64,000 nucleotides of DNA from Zantedeschia hybrid cultivar. Lineage: Eukaryota; Streptophyta; Magnoliopsida; Alismatales; Araceae. Each line of letters opens with the position of its first letter. Within the stretch, counting starts at the first letter, position 1. The stretch covers positions 33,571,734-33,635,733 of the forward strand of contig JARZZO010000014.1 in NCBI GenBank assembly GCA_030544215.1, written 5' to 3'. Position numbers and translations under genes: made by a program. The notes beneath the pieces were generated by a model that was not told the origin of the DNA, ran no database searches, and worked only from the letters and a program-made list of their open reading frames with translations. This document shows, piece by piece, positions 47,756 to 58,357 of this stretch.

Positions 47756-49705
47756 ATGGATTTGGCTCACAGATTAGCTAAGCTAGACAAGCTGGCCCAC
47801 ACAATTGATCAATTTCTAGCTTTGGGCCCAGAACCGTCCTCATATCCCATACAATCATATACCTATCAAGAAAGATGTCCCGTTTGGGCCAATCAGGACC
47901 ATTATGATACCCCACATGCTCTTCAATTTCAACCTCACCAGGCCCAAGCTCCAAGTCTAGCTATCCAAGACTTCTCGGATTGGCCCCAATTCCAAGTCTA
48001 CTCTGGTGGTTTGGCCCACAATCATGGATATCCCGATTATCCATTGTCCACAAGCTCTTGTCCACCTTGCTTCCAATCAAATTATTCGACATATTCTTCG
48101 CAGTCTGATTATCAGCCCAGTTATCCGCATTCTCAAGATGATCAATTCATGCAACTTGAACAAATAGTCTTGGCCCAACAACAAACCATTGGTAGAATGC
48201 AGGCCTTAGTTGACTGTTTGACTGAAACTAATCTAAGGATGGATTTAGAAGAAGTGCTTAGCAAGCCCATTGAAAATCTACAATCTTTTTCACCTGATTT
48301 TGATCAACAAATCAACTCACAAATTCAACTTGACATCGTTCAATCCGGCAATAGTCACATCATGCCTGATCTCGAAAACGGAGAGAATCTTACGGAGTCG
48401 CATCAGGTGAGAATAGGGAATGCTAGCATGAATCAATCTATGAAAAATCCTGAGACTGGTCAACAAGATGCCTCCATGATCATACATGTCTGTCCTGAGG
48501 AAAGCTTAAGTGATAGAAAAGGAGAAGGGGAAGTGAGTGATCTTTTAGAGGTTAATCCGGATTTTGAACACTTCATATTCCCCACAGTGGAAGTCAATAT
48601 GCATGCTAGTCCAAACCTCGAATATTTTTTCTTCCCAATAGAGAAAGTGGATATTCTAGAAGATATATACCCGGTGGATAGAGAGAAGATGGAAAACCCT
48701 CAGACTGACCAGCAAAGTGAAGTCATGATCACACCTATCTCTCTTGAGGTGAGCTTGAAGGAAAAAGGAGAAGGAGAACTGAGTGATTTGCTGGATATTG
48801 AGCTGGACTTTGAACACTTTCTATTTCCCACAGAGGAATTAAATACACATGATGGTCCGGATCTTGAATATTTCTTCTTCCCAATGGATCAGAAAGTGGA
48901 TAATCTTGAGGAATTGCATCAAGAGAAAACTGAAGCTATAGACTTAGCTAATCATCAAGAAGAGCCCATTGAGGGTAAGTTGGGGGGAGATGAAGGAAAC
49001 GAGAAGGATTCTAGTGAGAGCCCAGATATTCTCCTACCTATGATCTGTTTCCCGAGTGTTAGAGAATCTAAGCCCAATAGCCTCCAAAAGCTGGCCCGAC
49101 TCAAGGAGGTGATGGAATTATTGGGCCAAGTCCACATCAACAGCCATTTTCTCAAAGAAATTCACTGTGTTGCCCAACTCAATTCTTACAATATCGATAA
49201 CATCAATCTTTACTGGATTTTATTGAAATTTGAGGCCAAACCGAACCTGTTCTCAGTCTCTATCTTTGAGAAATTTGGAATCCACAAATTAAAGTGCACG
49301 TCGGTTGCTTTGCAGTCAATTGATCATTTCATTAAGCAGCCATATGACATGATCCAAGATATTGTTATTCAGATGGATATGAGCCACATATTTGCTGATT
49401 TTCCCATCTTCGACATTGGATCATCCCCTACATTGAATCAATGGCCCATCATTCTGGGAACTTTTGATCTTTTTATCGAAGATCAAGTCCTTCAATTTAG
49501 TCAAGGACAAGAAGCAGGGTACGTAGTTGACATGGCCTACGAATCAAGTAGAACCAATATCCTATTGATCATGTTGAAAAAGTCTTTTCTTTGGAATCTC
49601 AATGATAACATTCTGACTCATCAGCTACATGCAATGCTAAGTGCACTCCAACCAACAAATTTTAAAATGCATGCACTGAAATTTGTGCTAGTAGGCATTG
49701 GATAG
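47756..49705 (+). CDS. 649-residue ORF of unknown function in the Athila-like element
   Basis: A single open frame fills the interior of the element in the gag-pol position. The N-terminal third is rich in Gln, Ser, Tyr and Pro (QSNYSTYSSQSDYQPSYPHS); around residues 137-160 is a probable short coiled coil (MQLEQIVLAQQQTIGRMQAL). The middle is acidic and contains two related blocks, at about residues 264-300 and 340-380, each with DFEHF(I/L)FPT and LEYFFFP. The C-terminal third is Ile/Phe/Asn-rich (YVVDMAYESSRTNILLIMLK) and ends VGIG. No zinc knuckle, protease, polymerase or integrase motif is seen. I do not recognise the family. Start chosen at the first ATG of the open frame. Confidence 0.75.
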   Translation: MDLAHRLAKLDKLAHTIDQFLALGPEPSSYPIQSYTYQERCPVWANQDHYDTPHALQFQPHQAQAPSLAIQDFSDWPQFQVYSGGLAHNHGYPDYPLSTSSCPPCFQSNYSTYSSQSDYQPSYPHSQDDQFMQLEQIVLAQQQTIGRMQALVDCLTETNLRMDLEEVLSKPIENLQSFSPDFDQQINSQIQLDIVQSGNSHIMPDLENGENLTESHQVRIGNASMNQSMKNPETGQQDASMIIHVCPEESLSDRKGEGEVSDLLEVNPDFEHFIFPTVEVNMHASPNLEYFFFPIEKVDILEDIYPVDREKMENPQTDQQSEVMITPISLEVSLKEKGEGELSDLLDIELDFEHFLFPTEELNTHDGPDLEYFFFPMDQKVDNLEELHQEKTEAIDLANHQEEPIEGKLGGDEGNEKDSSESPDILLPMICFPSVRESKPNSLQKLARLKEVMELLGQVHINSHFLKEIHCVAQLNSYNIDNINLYWILLKFEAKPNLFSVSIFEKFGIHKLKCTSVALQSIDHFIKQPYDMIQDIVIQMDMSHIFADFPIFDIGSSPTLNQWPIILGTFDLFIEDQVLQFSQGQEAGYVVDMAYESSRTNILLIMLKKSFLWNLNDNILTHQLHAMLSALQPTNFKMHALKFVLVGIG

Positions 49706-50897
49706 TGTGTACATTCCGTCTGGCTGAAGACGATAAACTTAGCGCTTGTTGGGAGGCAACCCAACATTTTACTTCAGTTTTTGTATTTCTTTCCTTTTAG
49801 GTCCCTGAGCAGCAATCGTCGTGGATACGTCGCATCATCTTCATTACAGGTTGTTTCGCTTCTTCACAAATTCTCTTCTGGCTGACATGTTTTCCATATC
49901 TTTTATGCCATTGAGGACAATGTCAATCAAGTTGGGGGGTGGGACAATCAATTTGATATGCATTTATTGGAAATTTTTTGAAGAAAACTGATACCTTTCA
50001 CTGAAAAATGGTCAAATTTTTAAAACTTCTTCTCACATCCTATGAAAAAAATTGCATGAAAATCATGTTTCATTAAGTAAATCTTAAACAAATCAGTTTT
50101 CTGTTAGTCACATTGGTTAAAGAGCCTGTAAAGTTTAAATATCCCACTCTACAAAAATTCACGGCAGGATGATTTTCACACACACACGGCAACTTAGAAT
50201 AAATGAAAGATCTTAAAAGTATAGAATTGCTGGAATTATCCTCAAGGATAAGACTACTTATTCTAATTTTTCTTTTGGGTTGAACGAAAAGAATGTGTAA
50301 GATCCGTAATAGGGGACTGTCCCACTCAGCACTCTAAAAGAGGCGGTCAGTTAAAATGGACAGCTGTAAACACTAAAGGCAAAAGAAGGCGATAAAAGAG
50401 CTAAAGGAAGGTAGGTGGCAAAAAGTACGCACCTCCCCTCAGGCAATTCAAAGAGAGTGGCAAAAAGTACGCACTCTCAAAAGCAAAAGTACAATGAAAT
50501 GAAAGAAAACGCCGCGCTAAAAAGTCCATCGTACCAAAAACATGACCAACTTGTGAAAAGTGCTGAGTTGGGACGGGAACTGAAAAACGGTCCTCACAGA
50601 CTGATCGGGAAATCTTTTATTCTCTTCCCCTCCCCAAGTAGTCTTATCTAAAGGGTAGTAAAGGCAAGAATATACCAGAAAGGTCGGAAACGAGTTCTAA
50701 GTGTGTCAAATTTCATGCACAATCACCTGGCTGAATCAAAATATTGTGGGATATGAAAACTTTTTAACTCAACCAAACGGCTACCACTTAAATTGATTGT
50801 GAAAGATACTACAAATGAAGCATGATAATTCATTGTTTGTCCTAACTTTTCCTTATTTGCATTGCTAAGGGACTAGCAATGAGTAAGTTGGGGGGTG
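49706..50897 (+). other. 3' untranslated region of the Athila-like element
   Basis: Just after the stop comes GCGCTTGTTGGGAGGCAACC-type sequence with a 6-bp hairpin (GTTGGG, loop AGGCAA, CCCAAC; 49748-49765), a motif known downstream of pol in Athila-type elements. Then TTGAGGACAATGTCAATCAA and GTTGGGGGGTG (about 49911-49942) follow, another Athila-like signature. No gene is seen in the rest. Confidence 0.6.
50885..50897 (+). promoter_or_regulatory. Polypurine tract
   Basis: AAGTTGGGGGGTG directly precedes the 3' LTR, in the position from which plus-strand DNA synthesis is primed. Confidence 0.8.
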
Positions 50898-52739
50898 TGA
50901 TAAAGTGTTAAATTGATCATTTAAGGGCAACCATATGCATCATACTCATGTTTTTATCTGCAAAATAGCATGAAATGATAGATAATTGTGTAACAAGTCC
51001 AACGGTACCAATTTCATCAAATTCTGACTTAAAAACATCGTCATTTCATGTGATCAAAGGAGTGTAGCGCATTTGCGGTTTTTCGACAAAACCGAGACGA
51101 AATGAATAAATATGATGATATTTTTTTGATAATGCGCTAAATTATATTTATTTGATGTGAACAGGACATGCCGATGATGCAGTGCAGCTGGTGGAGTTTT
51201 CGGAAATTTGGGAGTGGTCCAGTGTGCGGATTTCAACTAAAACAGGGGTAAAAATACAATTTGATTTCTTCTTTCACTGGAGTTTTCTAAAACCCACTAT
51301 TTCCCTCCGTCTCTCCAATTTCCTAAACACATCCCTTCCTTTATTTTAAAAAACTCTCTCTCTCTTCTCGTTTTAGAAAGTCGAATCCTATTCCAATTTC
51401 CTCTTCCAAATCCTGCCCCTTCTCCAAGTCTCCCACATATCCTCCTCCTTTTCCAACTCGAACCCAGCACCTCTCCTCCTCCTCCTCTCTATAAATTCCC
51501 ACAAATTCCTCTCACCCATATGTCTCTCCCCAACGTTTTGTTTTAAAAGGGAATTCCTAGCCGACTCCTCTCTCTCCAACTCTCCCTCTCTCCGGTGTTC
51601 TCTTTCTCTCCCTCTGTTTTCTCCCCCTCTCGTTTTCTTTTCTCAGCCTCTCCCTCCACAAGCCTCTCTCTTTCAGTTTTGTTTCTGCAGCACTCCGTCC
51701 CTCTTCTCTTTTTCCCAGCAATTCCTAGCTTCCTCCCTCTCTTCTCTCTTCTCTGCCCCTCTCTCTCTTCTCTTCTTCCACCAGCACCAGCTCCAGCCCC
51801 TCCAACGCACCAGCAGCGGCAGCACCAAGCAGCTCCACACGGCCTGCATCCCACGTTGGTAAAACTGCAGCAACCTTCCTCCAGCACACCAACCGGCAAC
51901 TTCCACCAACCACCTTCCAGCAAGCTTCTTTCCTTTCTCCACTAGCAGCAACACCAACCAGAACACTTGGAGAAGCCAGCAGCACATCCTCCACGCGCCA
52001 GTTCCTCCCCATGCAGCAAGCAGCTCTTTCACAGCGGCAACCCTCCAGCTGTCCCAACGTGATGCAGCCCTGCACCTCTTCCATGCAGCAGTGACAACTC
52101 TTCCAGCATGCAGCAACAGCTCCACCTAACCTCCACGTGCTGTCCCAATCTCCAGCAGCTTCTCCACGTAGCCTGCTCATCCAAGCATCCACCAAGCCAG
52201 CAAGCAGCAGCCGGCAACCCACAAAAATTGCTATTATTATACTCTTTCTTTTCCCTCCCCACTAGTCTAGTATTAGGTTATTCAATTAGGGGTAGTTGAT
52301 GGATATTTGATGTTTAATGATATTTTCTTAGTTAGTAGTTTATTTAATTAGGGTGGGTTAGTCGTTTACACAATTAAACAATAGTTTTTTGTGTTGTTAT
52401 AATTTTCTTAGTTGTGTTCAATTTAGAAGTTTTGTTATTTTTATAATATTTTGTTAATCTCTCTCTCCTCAATTTTAAATATGGTTATATTTGTGCTTTT
52501 AATTAGTTTAGTTAAATTTGTAAACATAGTTTAATTTAATTAGATAGTTAATTAATCAATTCAAATTCCCAATTTTTCTAGATAATTAAAATCTAAGGTT
52601 TTCGAAATTAAAATCTTAACTCCCTGTGGATCGACTCGGACTCACCACTATTAAATTTCCAAATTTTGATTTGAGTGAGCCGGATAAATTTAGATTGAAC
52701 GTTTTCATGTGTTTAACGACGCACAATTTGAAATGATCA
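50898..52739 (+). repeat. 3' LTR of the Athila-like element
   Basis: 1842 bp, same length as the 5' LTR. Differences noticed: near 45134/51125 (a/t), two C/T changes near 45268-45288 / 51267-51287, and one C/T change four bases before the CA end. Confidence 0.93.
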
Positions 52740-52744
52740 AGGAG

Positions 52745-53112
52745 CTGATGAGGTCTCAAACAGAGGTAAGGGAACTTGATTTCAAGTACCGGACTTTGTG
52801 GGACCGAGTGATGAAGAAGGGGTGAGAACAAGCCACTAGATCTAGTGCGCAGAGTCTAGGAGCTCGTCCGCCTATCACTGCCCCATCGGTTGGGCAGGCA
52901 CTCGCTGGAAGTTCTATCTTTAGGGACCTCAACTCCCTCTCGTTGAGGATGCATGGAGGGCTCTTCGTCTTGCCAGATCTTTGGGTTCCATGCGGCCAAC
53001 ATTGGGCCATCGTCGTGCTCGAGAGGATGATGCCGAGAGTCAGATGAGACACTCCTCTCATGGAAGGAAAGAGGATGACGCAGAGGGAGAGAAGAGAGAT
53101 TGATAGTTGTTA
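52745..53112 (+). pseudogene. 3' end of PMD segment B after the insertion
   Basis: Directly after the TSD an open stretch reads ELMRSQTEVRELDFKYRTLW and ends KKG at a TGA (52823-52825), continuing the coiled-coil character of the last PMD-B exon before the insertion. A further open stretch with FRDLNSLSLRMHGGLFVLPD follows to about 53050 and may be one more exon. The exact frame across the join is uncertain. Confidence 0.5.
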
Positions 53113-54739
53113 CAGGGGTATGCCCCTGTTTTATGATGTATGAACTTTGCATATTTCACTATTGGATGTCTGGGCATTTCTTGCTTTGCTTCTGTTCACA
53201 CCTGTTCTTCCTGTATGCACGACATTAGGGAAAATGTTTAGTAATATCTATTTTCGGCCCCTTGCCTAAAAAAGAGCAACTACCTTTTCCCTAGCCTTCG
53301 TATAGGGTCAAGGGGCCGTGTCCTACTAACCAGACAAAAGTAATGATGCGATAAAACATGCAAATGCTGAGGGATATTAACAAATGAGGTGTGTGGTAGG
53401 GATGTTTTTAATAAATGAAAACATGTTTTTGATTCCGACCACCCGGTGACTGCCCATTCTTTGCCTAGTTGAATGTTGAAAGAGAATGCACACTCAACTT
53501 CCCAGGTATCCTAAGCACACATTTAGGTTGATTTGGGCCTTTAGACTCCTCAAACTGACTTCGGCCGGCTAAGACTCATACTGATGACAATACCGTCATG
53601 CCATGCTTAGGCTCCCAGTTGCTTCCGACCACCAAGTTCGCCTAAAGAGTTTTCTAAGTAAATGATTTGCATGACCCGGGTCTCTTTCCTCACAACCTAG
53701 AAGGTATAAGATGGAACATCTTGGAACCCTAACGGTCAACTGCGCGACGCTGACCCGGAATCAGACGCCGTCGCACCTATAGGTGACGTGCATGCATTGA
53801 CCTAAGCCCGAAGTTTTGAGAGTGCTCATCGAGATTATGGTTAAGAAATTGATACACCAGAAACACTGGCATTACTCTTTACCCATTTTGAATCTCTGTG
53901 AACACGTGAGTATGTGATGATTTTTTGAAAACGAACCACTTTAAAATGTTGTTCAGTCTATAGATAGCTATCTCGTGTTGAACCACGGGGGAGAAAAAGT
54001 GAAGAAATTTTGGAGACAAACCTTACAGGAGGATCAACAAAATCGTTAAAAGATAGCTATGACAAAACGGATCATTTTTTGACCTCTTAGATGCCCCTAT
54101 TTACTTTTGATTTTTCAGGCCTTTGATGGATTTCATGGCTAGGCACGGTCACGACTAGGCTTTTTTTGTATAATTGCTTGAACCCTTTTGATTTTCTTCT
54201 TGGCATTTTCAGGGTTAGTTGCTTTTCTGCCTGCGGGGACACTACCCTCTTCACGTGCTCTGGTCCTTTATATTTCATATTTGGGCCCATTTGAGGGGTT
54301 ACATCTATTGGGTTGTCGGGGAACTGCAGTTTGCTGAGCTACTGTCCTGATCAGTCGAGAGTCGAAGAGCAAAGGTTGTAATTGACAGTGTACTAAAGAC
54401 ATTGAACTCATTTTAAGAGAGTTCTCTTTGAAAAACGTGTAAATGTGTGCATCTCATAATGACCATAGAGGTCCGTATGAAAGTAAAGTAGACACGTCCA
54501 AGGTTCTGGTGGTCCAAAGTTTTAACCAAACCTTAATGATAACCCAATCTATCATGCAACTAGACCTAGACAGGGGTTACATGGCAGTCACCAAATAGTT
54601 GGATTTTGTGTTTTTCTAATTTTTTTGTGCTTTTCATTAAATTATTTACATAAATATTTTTTGCTGCTTTTTGGAATATTCATTTTTTTTGGATTTTGAA
54701 AGTTTGATTGATTTTTTTTTTTTGAATTGATTTTTCAAG
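53113..54739. other. Region between the PMD segment and the end of pol
   Basis: No gene that I recognise. It contains a stem-loop (53255-53318) and a poorly conserved GACGCC-like inverted repeat near 53745-53795. A minus-strand open frame at 54087-54290 matches nothing I know. Confidence 0.5.
53255..53318. terminator. Stem-loop between convergent PMD and pol genes (possible 3' end signal)
   Basis: CGGCCCCTTG (53255-53264) pairs perfectly with CAAGGGGCCG (53309-53318); inside the loop CCCTA pairs with TAGGG. It lies between two converging transcription units. The function is only a guess. Confidence 0.35.
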
Positions 54740-56798
54740 GATAAAACTTCTTCAAATACACCCCATTCCAAAGATGAGGTAATTCTTCTCCATTTTCATT
54801 GATTAGACGGTATGCATTACCTGAGTATGCCTCCTGAATTACAAACAGACCTTCCCAATTTTCTTATAATTTATTCCTGGGACCAGAAACTTTAATCATT
54901 TTTCTTTTGAGTACCATTTCTCCAATTTCAAATTTTCTTTCGAGAACCTTTTTTGCATAGAATCTCGCGATCCTGTTTCTGTAAACTTGAGTGTGGTTTG
55001 CCGCCATTAACCTTCTTTCGTCTAATAGTTCCAGTTGGGTTAACATGGCTTCACGACGTTCAACATCACTGATTCCACTATCCAACTGCACTCTTAGAGA
55101 AGGAAGAAGGATCTCGTATGGAAGTACCGCATTTGTCCCGAATGTTAATTCATAAGGTGTTTGTCCGGTGGGGGTTCGGACAGAAGTGTGATACACCCAA
55201 AGAACCTCAACTAGGCGATCAGACCAATCTGAATAATTGTGAGATCTGCAAGTTCTTTTGATGATTCTAATGATAGTTTTATTGGTTGCTTCCGCTTGAC
55301 CATTTCCTTGTGGGTAGTAAGGCGAAGAGTGATGCAAATTAATACCATACTTACTGCACATGTCCTGGAGCTCCTGGGAAATGAATTGTGGTCCATTGTC
55401 GGTGACGAGATCGCGCGGTGTCCCGAACCTGGTGAGAATGTTGCGCTTAATGAACTTCACCACCGTGGATGCTTTGATCTCTGCGAATGCTTCAGTTTTA
55501 GCCAATTTAGTGAAATATTCAGTGGCAGTTAAGATGAATGATTTCTTTTTCACTTCGCCTGATCGATCTTGCAGAGGTCCTATAATATCGAATGCCCACA
55601 TGGCTAAGGGCCAAGGGGAAATGATAGGATTGAGGGATGATGAACGTGCATGAATCTTGCTAGCATGTAACTGACATTTCAAGCACCTCCGAACGAATAT
55701 GGAATAGTCAGCCTCCATTGAAGGCCAATAATAGGACATGAGAAGTTTCTGAGCTAAGGCACGACCATTGATATGGCCACCGCAATCGCTCGCATGAGCT
55801 GCCTTGATGATATGAGGGATTTCGGCATCATCTAGACACCGAACGAGTATTCCAGTGAAGGATCTTCTGAAAAGAAGTCCGCCTAAGATGAGATAGCGTT
55901 GAGATGAATAGCAGATTGCCTTGTGATCAGAAGTTGTGGCATAGGACGAGAAAGATCCATCACGAAGGTAGTTCATGATATCAAAATACCATGGATTCCC
56001 ATCATCCCAATCGGGAGTGAGTTCCTCCGTGATGACAGAGACTTGTTCAGATGAGAGGAGGAATTGTTGGAAGCAGGGGTCCCGAACGGAGGGTGAGTCT
56101 TGCTTTTGTACAGTGATGGCTACTGAGCTTCTGGTGATGGGAATTTCTAGTGCTGAAGATAAGGAAGCTAAGGCATATGCTAGAATGTTCTGGGACCTAG
56201 GCACATGTACATAGGTAATCTTTCTGAAATGCCTAGCTAGTGAACTTACCAATTCCTGATATGGCTTCAACTTAGGGTCCCGGGTTTGATACTTGCCCAC
56301 GGTTTGGCAGAGGATTAGTTGAGAATCTCCAATGATTCTCAATTCTATGGCTGACGAAGGTTCATCAAACCGCCTTGTCCCTTTCACAAATGGTTCGGCC
56401 AAGTCATCGTCCTCTTCACCTTCACTAAGCTCAAATACTCCTAGGCTATCATTGCAAGATTCAACTTTCAAAAGCCCCATCGGCTCAGAGATGACCCCTA
56501 TCTGTAGAAATTCATCAACTTTGTTCAAAATTTTACACCTATTTGCTAACTCCTGAATTAAGAAAGATGCAACCTGCTTAACCCTACAATTCCTCGATAA
56601 GGAGGAAGCTATCCTAATTCCTAAGCTACTATGTACATGACCCGGAGAATAAGTCAGGTTTGTTCCGGATGGGACAAGGGTGGATCCTTGGAATAACGAT
56701 TCAGTGACGGCAGGGTTGCCCCACCATGTAGGCTCCTCAAAATTGACCTCGCATCCTCCAGTATGAGAATTGGACTTTTTTTTTGTAACATGAAACAT
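54740..56798 (-). pseudogene. Tat pol fragment: archaeal-type RNase H and integrase
   Basis: About 150 unassigned residues come first. The second (archaeal-type) RNase H of Tat elements follows: IELRIIGDSQLILCQTVGKY, YQTRDPKLKPYQ, HVPRSQNILAYALASL; the usual ADALA aspartate is Tyr here. Integrase follows with its H-H-C-C region (HASDCGGH ... CLKCQ) and catalytic triad in AFDIIGPL, VTDNGPQF and GQAEATNKTI. The main frame stops at 54864 (PRNKL), but the expected C-terminal sequence (NWEGLFVIQEAYSGNAYRLI, LWNGVYLKKFYP) continues in another frame to about 54740. The reverse transcriptase expected between protease and RNase H is missing; about 56650-57004 holds unrelated sequence. Confidence 0.8.
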
Positions 56799-57007
56799 TC
56801 AGGAGAATGGGCTCTAACTGGGGCTGGGAGCATAAGAACGGAAGGTGGGTGGAATAAGAAAGGAATGAACGTGGCAGGTGCCGGTTCATTCTGGACCAAA
56901 AACTGCCCTACCCGTAGGCTGTCTGGTTCACGAAACAAGAATGTTATGCTGAAGTCCTCTTCGTTCTCATTCTCTTCTTGTACTCTTTTTTCTATCCTGA
57001 GCAACTC

Positions 57008-58069
57008 CTACTTTTTCTTCACAAAGTGATTCATGAGGGACCACTTTTCTATCCTTTTTGCTGGTTTAGTTGACTTGTAGCCCAGTCCAAATCCCTCGAT
57101 GATAGGGTTCTCTGAGATGGGCTCTGGCATCCCTTGTTCTTCTCTTCCTAATCCAGAGCCTGAATTATACCCCATTTTACCCATGAGTTGCCAACCTATG
57201 CCAGGCCTGGGCCTGGGATGAGAACTGACTGATGAAAGTATGGGTTCTTTGCCTCTCTTAGAAGTTATCATAGATAGAATCTGCTCTGCTGTTACTAAGT
57301 CTAGTGACTCAATATAGGGAGTGCTTTTGACTTTCACAATTTTCCCGTTATACGGGAACTTATAGCACTGGTGGTTGGTGGATGGAACCATCAAAGTTTG
57401 GTCCATCCAAGGTCTCCCTAAAATAAAGTTATAGATGTGTTTAACATCCAAGATGTAGAACTCCGAAATCATGGCCACTGGACCAATTTCTAATTGTAGG
57501 AAGATTTTTCCGTCTGCCAGCCTTTGAGAATTATCGTAGGCCGAGACCATCATGGAGGTGGACTCAATCTTTTCTGGATCTATCCCTATCTTTTTGAGAG
57601 TTTTGAGGGGACAAACATTAATGGAGGCTCTAGTATCCAGTAGGATGGAGTCTACTGAGTGACCATTGAGAGAGGTAGTTAGGTACAAAGGAAGAGATCG
57701 GCACTCGGGGGTAGCTAGATCCTTTTCTGGGAAGGATATCGTGGGTGCCTGAGTGACTAAGAGAATGGCATTGGTGACTCCTCCAATAGGAAGATCTTCA
57801 TTGACTGTGATTTGCTGTAAGAAATTGAACAGTGTTTCCCTATGTGTGGAAGATTTCTGGATTAGCTCTAGAATGGAGATCTTGGCAGGAGTCTTCTCCA
57901 AATGCTGGAGGATGTCATATTTAGATTGAGCATTTTCCGCAATTGGGATTGAGTTATCTTGGGAGTCTAAGGGCTGGCTTAGAGGAATAATATGATTCCT
58001 AAGTGTTTCCCCCATCGAAATTGGATATGCCTCATTCACTGGTGACCTTATAGGATTGAAGCGGGTCAT
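57008..58069 (-). pseudogene. Tat retroviral-type aspartic protease with G-patch
   Basis: 353 codons. The aspartic protease is seen at about residues 120-235: SLNGHSVDSILLDTRASINV, then ILGRPWM. The active site reads D-T-R-A where D-(T/N)-G-(A/S) is required, so the flap-loop glycine is lost. Residues about 285-320 form a G-patch (GIGWQLMGKMGYNSGSGLGR, then GMPEPI), a glycine-rich nucleic-acid-binding motif found next to the protease in some retroelements. In a live element this would process the polyprotein. Confidence 0.75.
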
Positions 58070-58357
58070 TGACCCCTAGTTCTTGGTTGGGCAGAAGATA
58101 GATAGAGGGGGTCCCTCAGCTATAATTGGAGGGATTTGGATGAAGGTGACTGGCTTGAGGATTGCCGGTCGTTCCTTAGGTCGGATTAGGACTAAAGGTT
58201 CGTCTTGAGAGATTGTGGAGACTTCTGAGGTGGACCTGCCAGTCTCATTCAGCCAAGTGGGAACCTAATGTTGTATTCCATATCCTTCATACTCCCAATA
58301 TTGCTCTCTGCGAACCACTTTGGGTTCTAGGTCTCTGATCAAGGTGTTGACCTTACC

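Larger units (their letters stand above)
44907..52739 (+). mobile_element. Young Athila-like non-autonomous LTR retrotransposon (7833 bp)
   Basis: Direct LTRs at 44907-46748 and 50898-52739 are both 1842 bp (TGATAAAGTG...GATCA), and I see only about four differences between them. A perfect 5-bp TSD AGGAG lies at 44902-44906 and 52740-52744. A PBS (46754-46771) and a polypurine tract (50885-50897) are in place. The interior holds one 649-codon ORF and no recognisable gag, protease, reverse transcriptase or integrase, so movement would depend on enzymes from another element. The PBS and downstream motifs point to the Athila lineage. It sits in the last visible exon of PMD-B. Confidence 0.93.

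Noticed and set aside
53745..53795. Additional GWC-N10-GAC motif near gacgccgtcgcacc
   Set aside because: Arms resemble the motif but the spacer and the AT-rich flanks do not fit the exact plan, so I did not count it.
55239..56556. Plus-strand frames over the integrase
   Set aside because: They oppose the well-supported minus-strand RNase H and integrase and show no family features.
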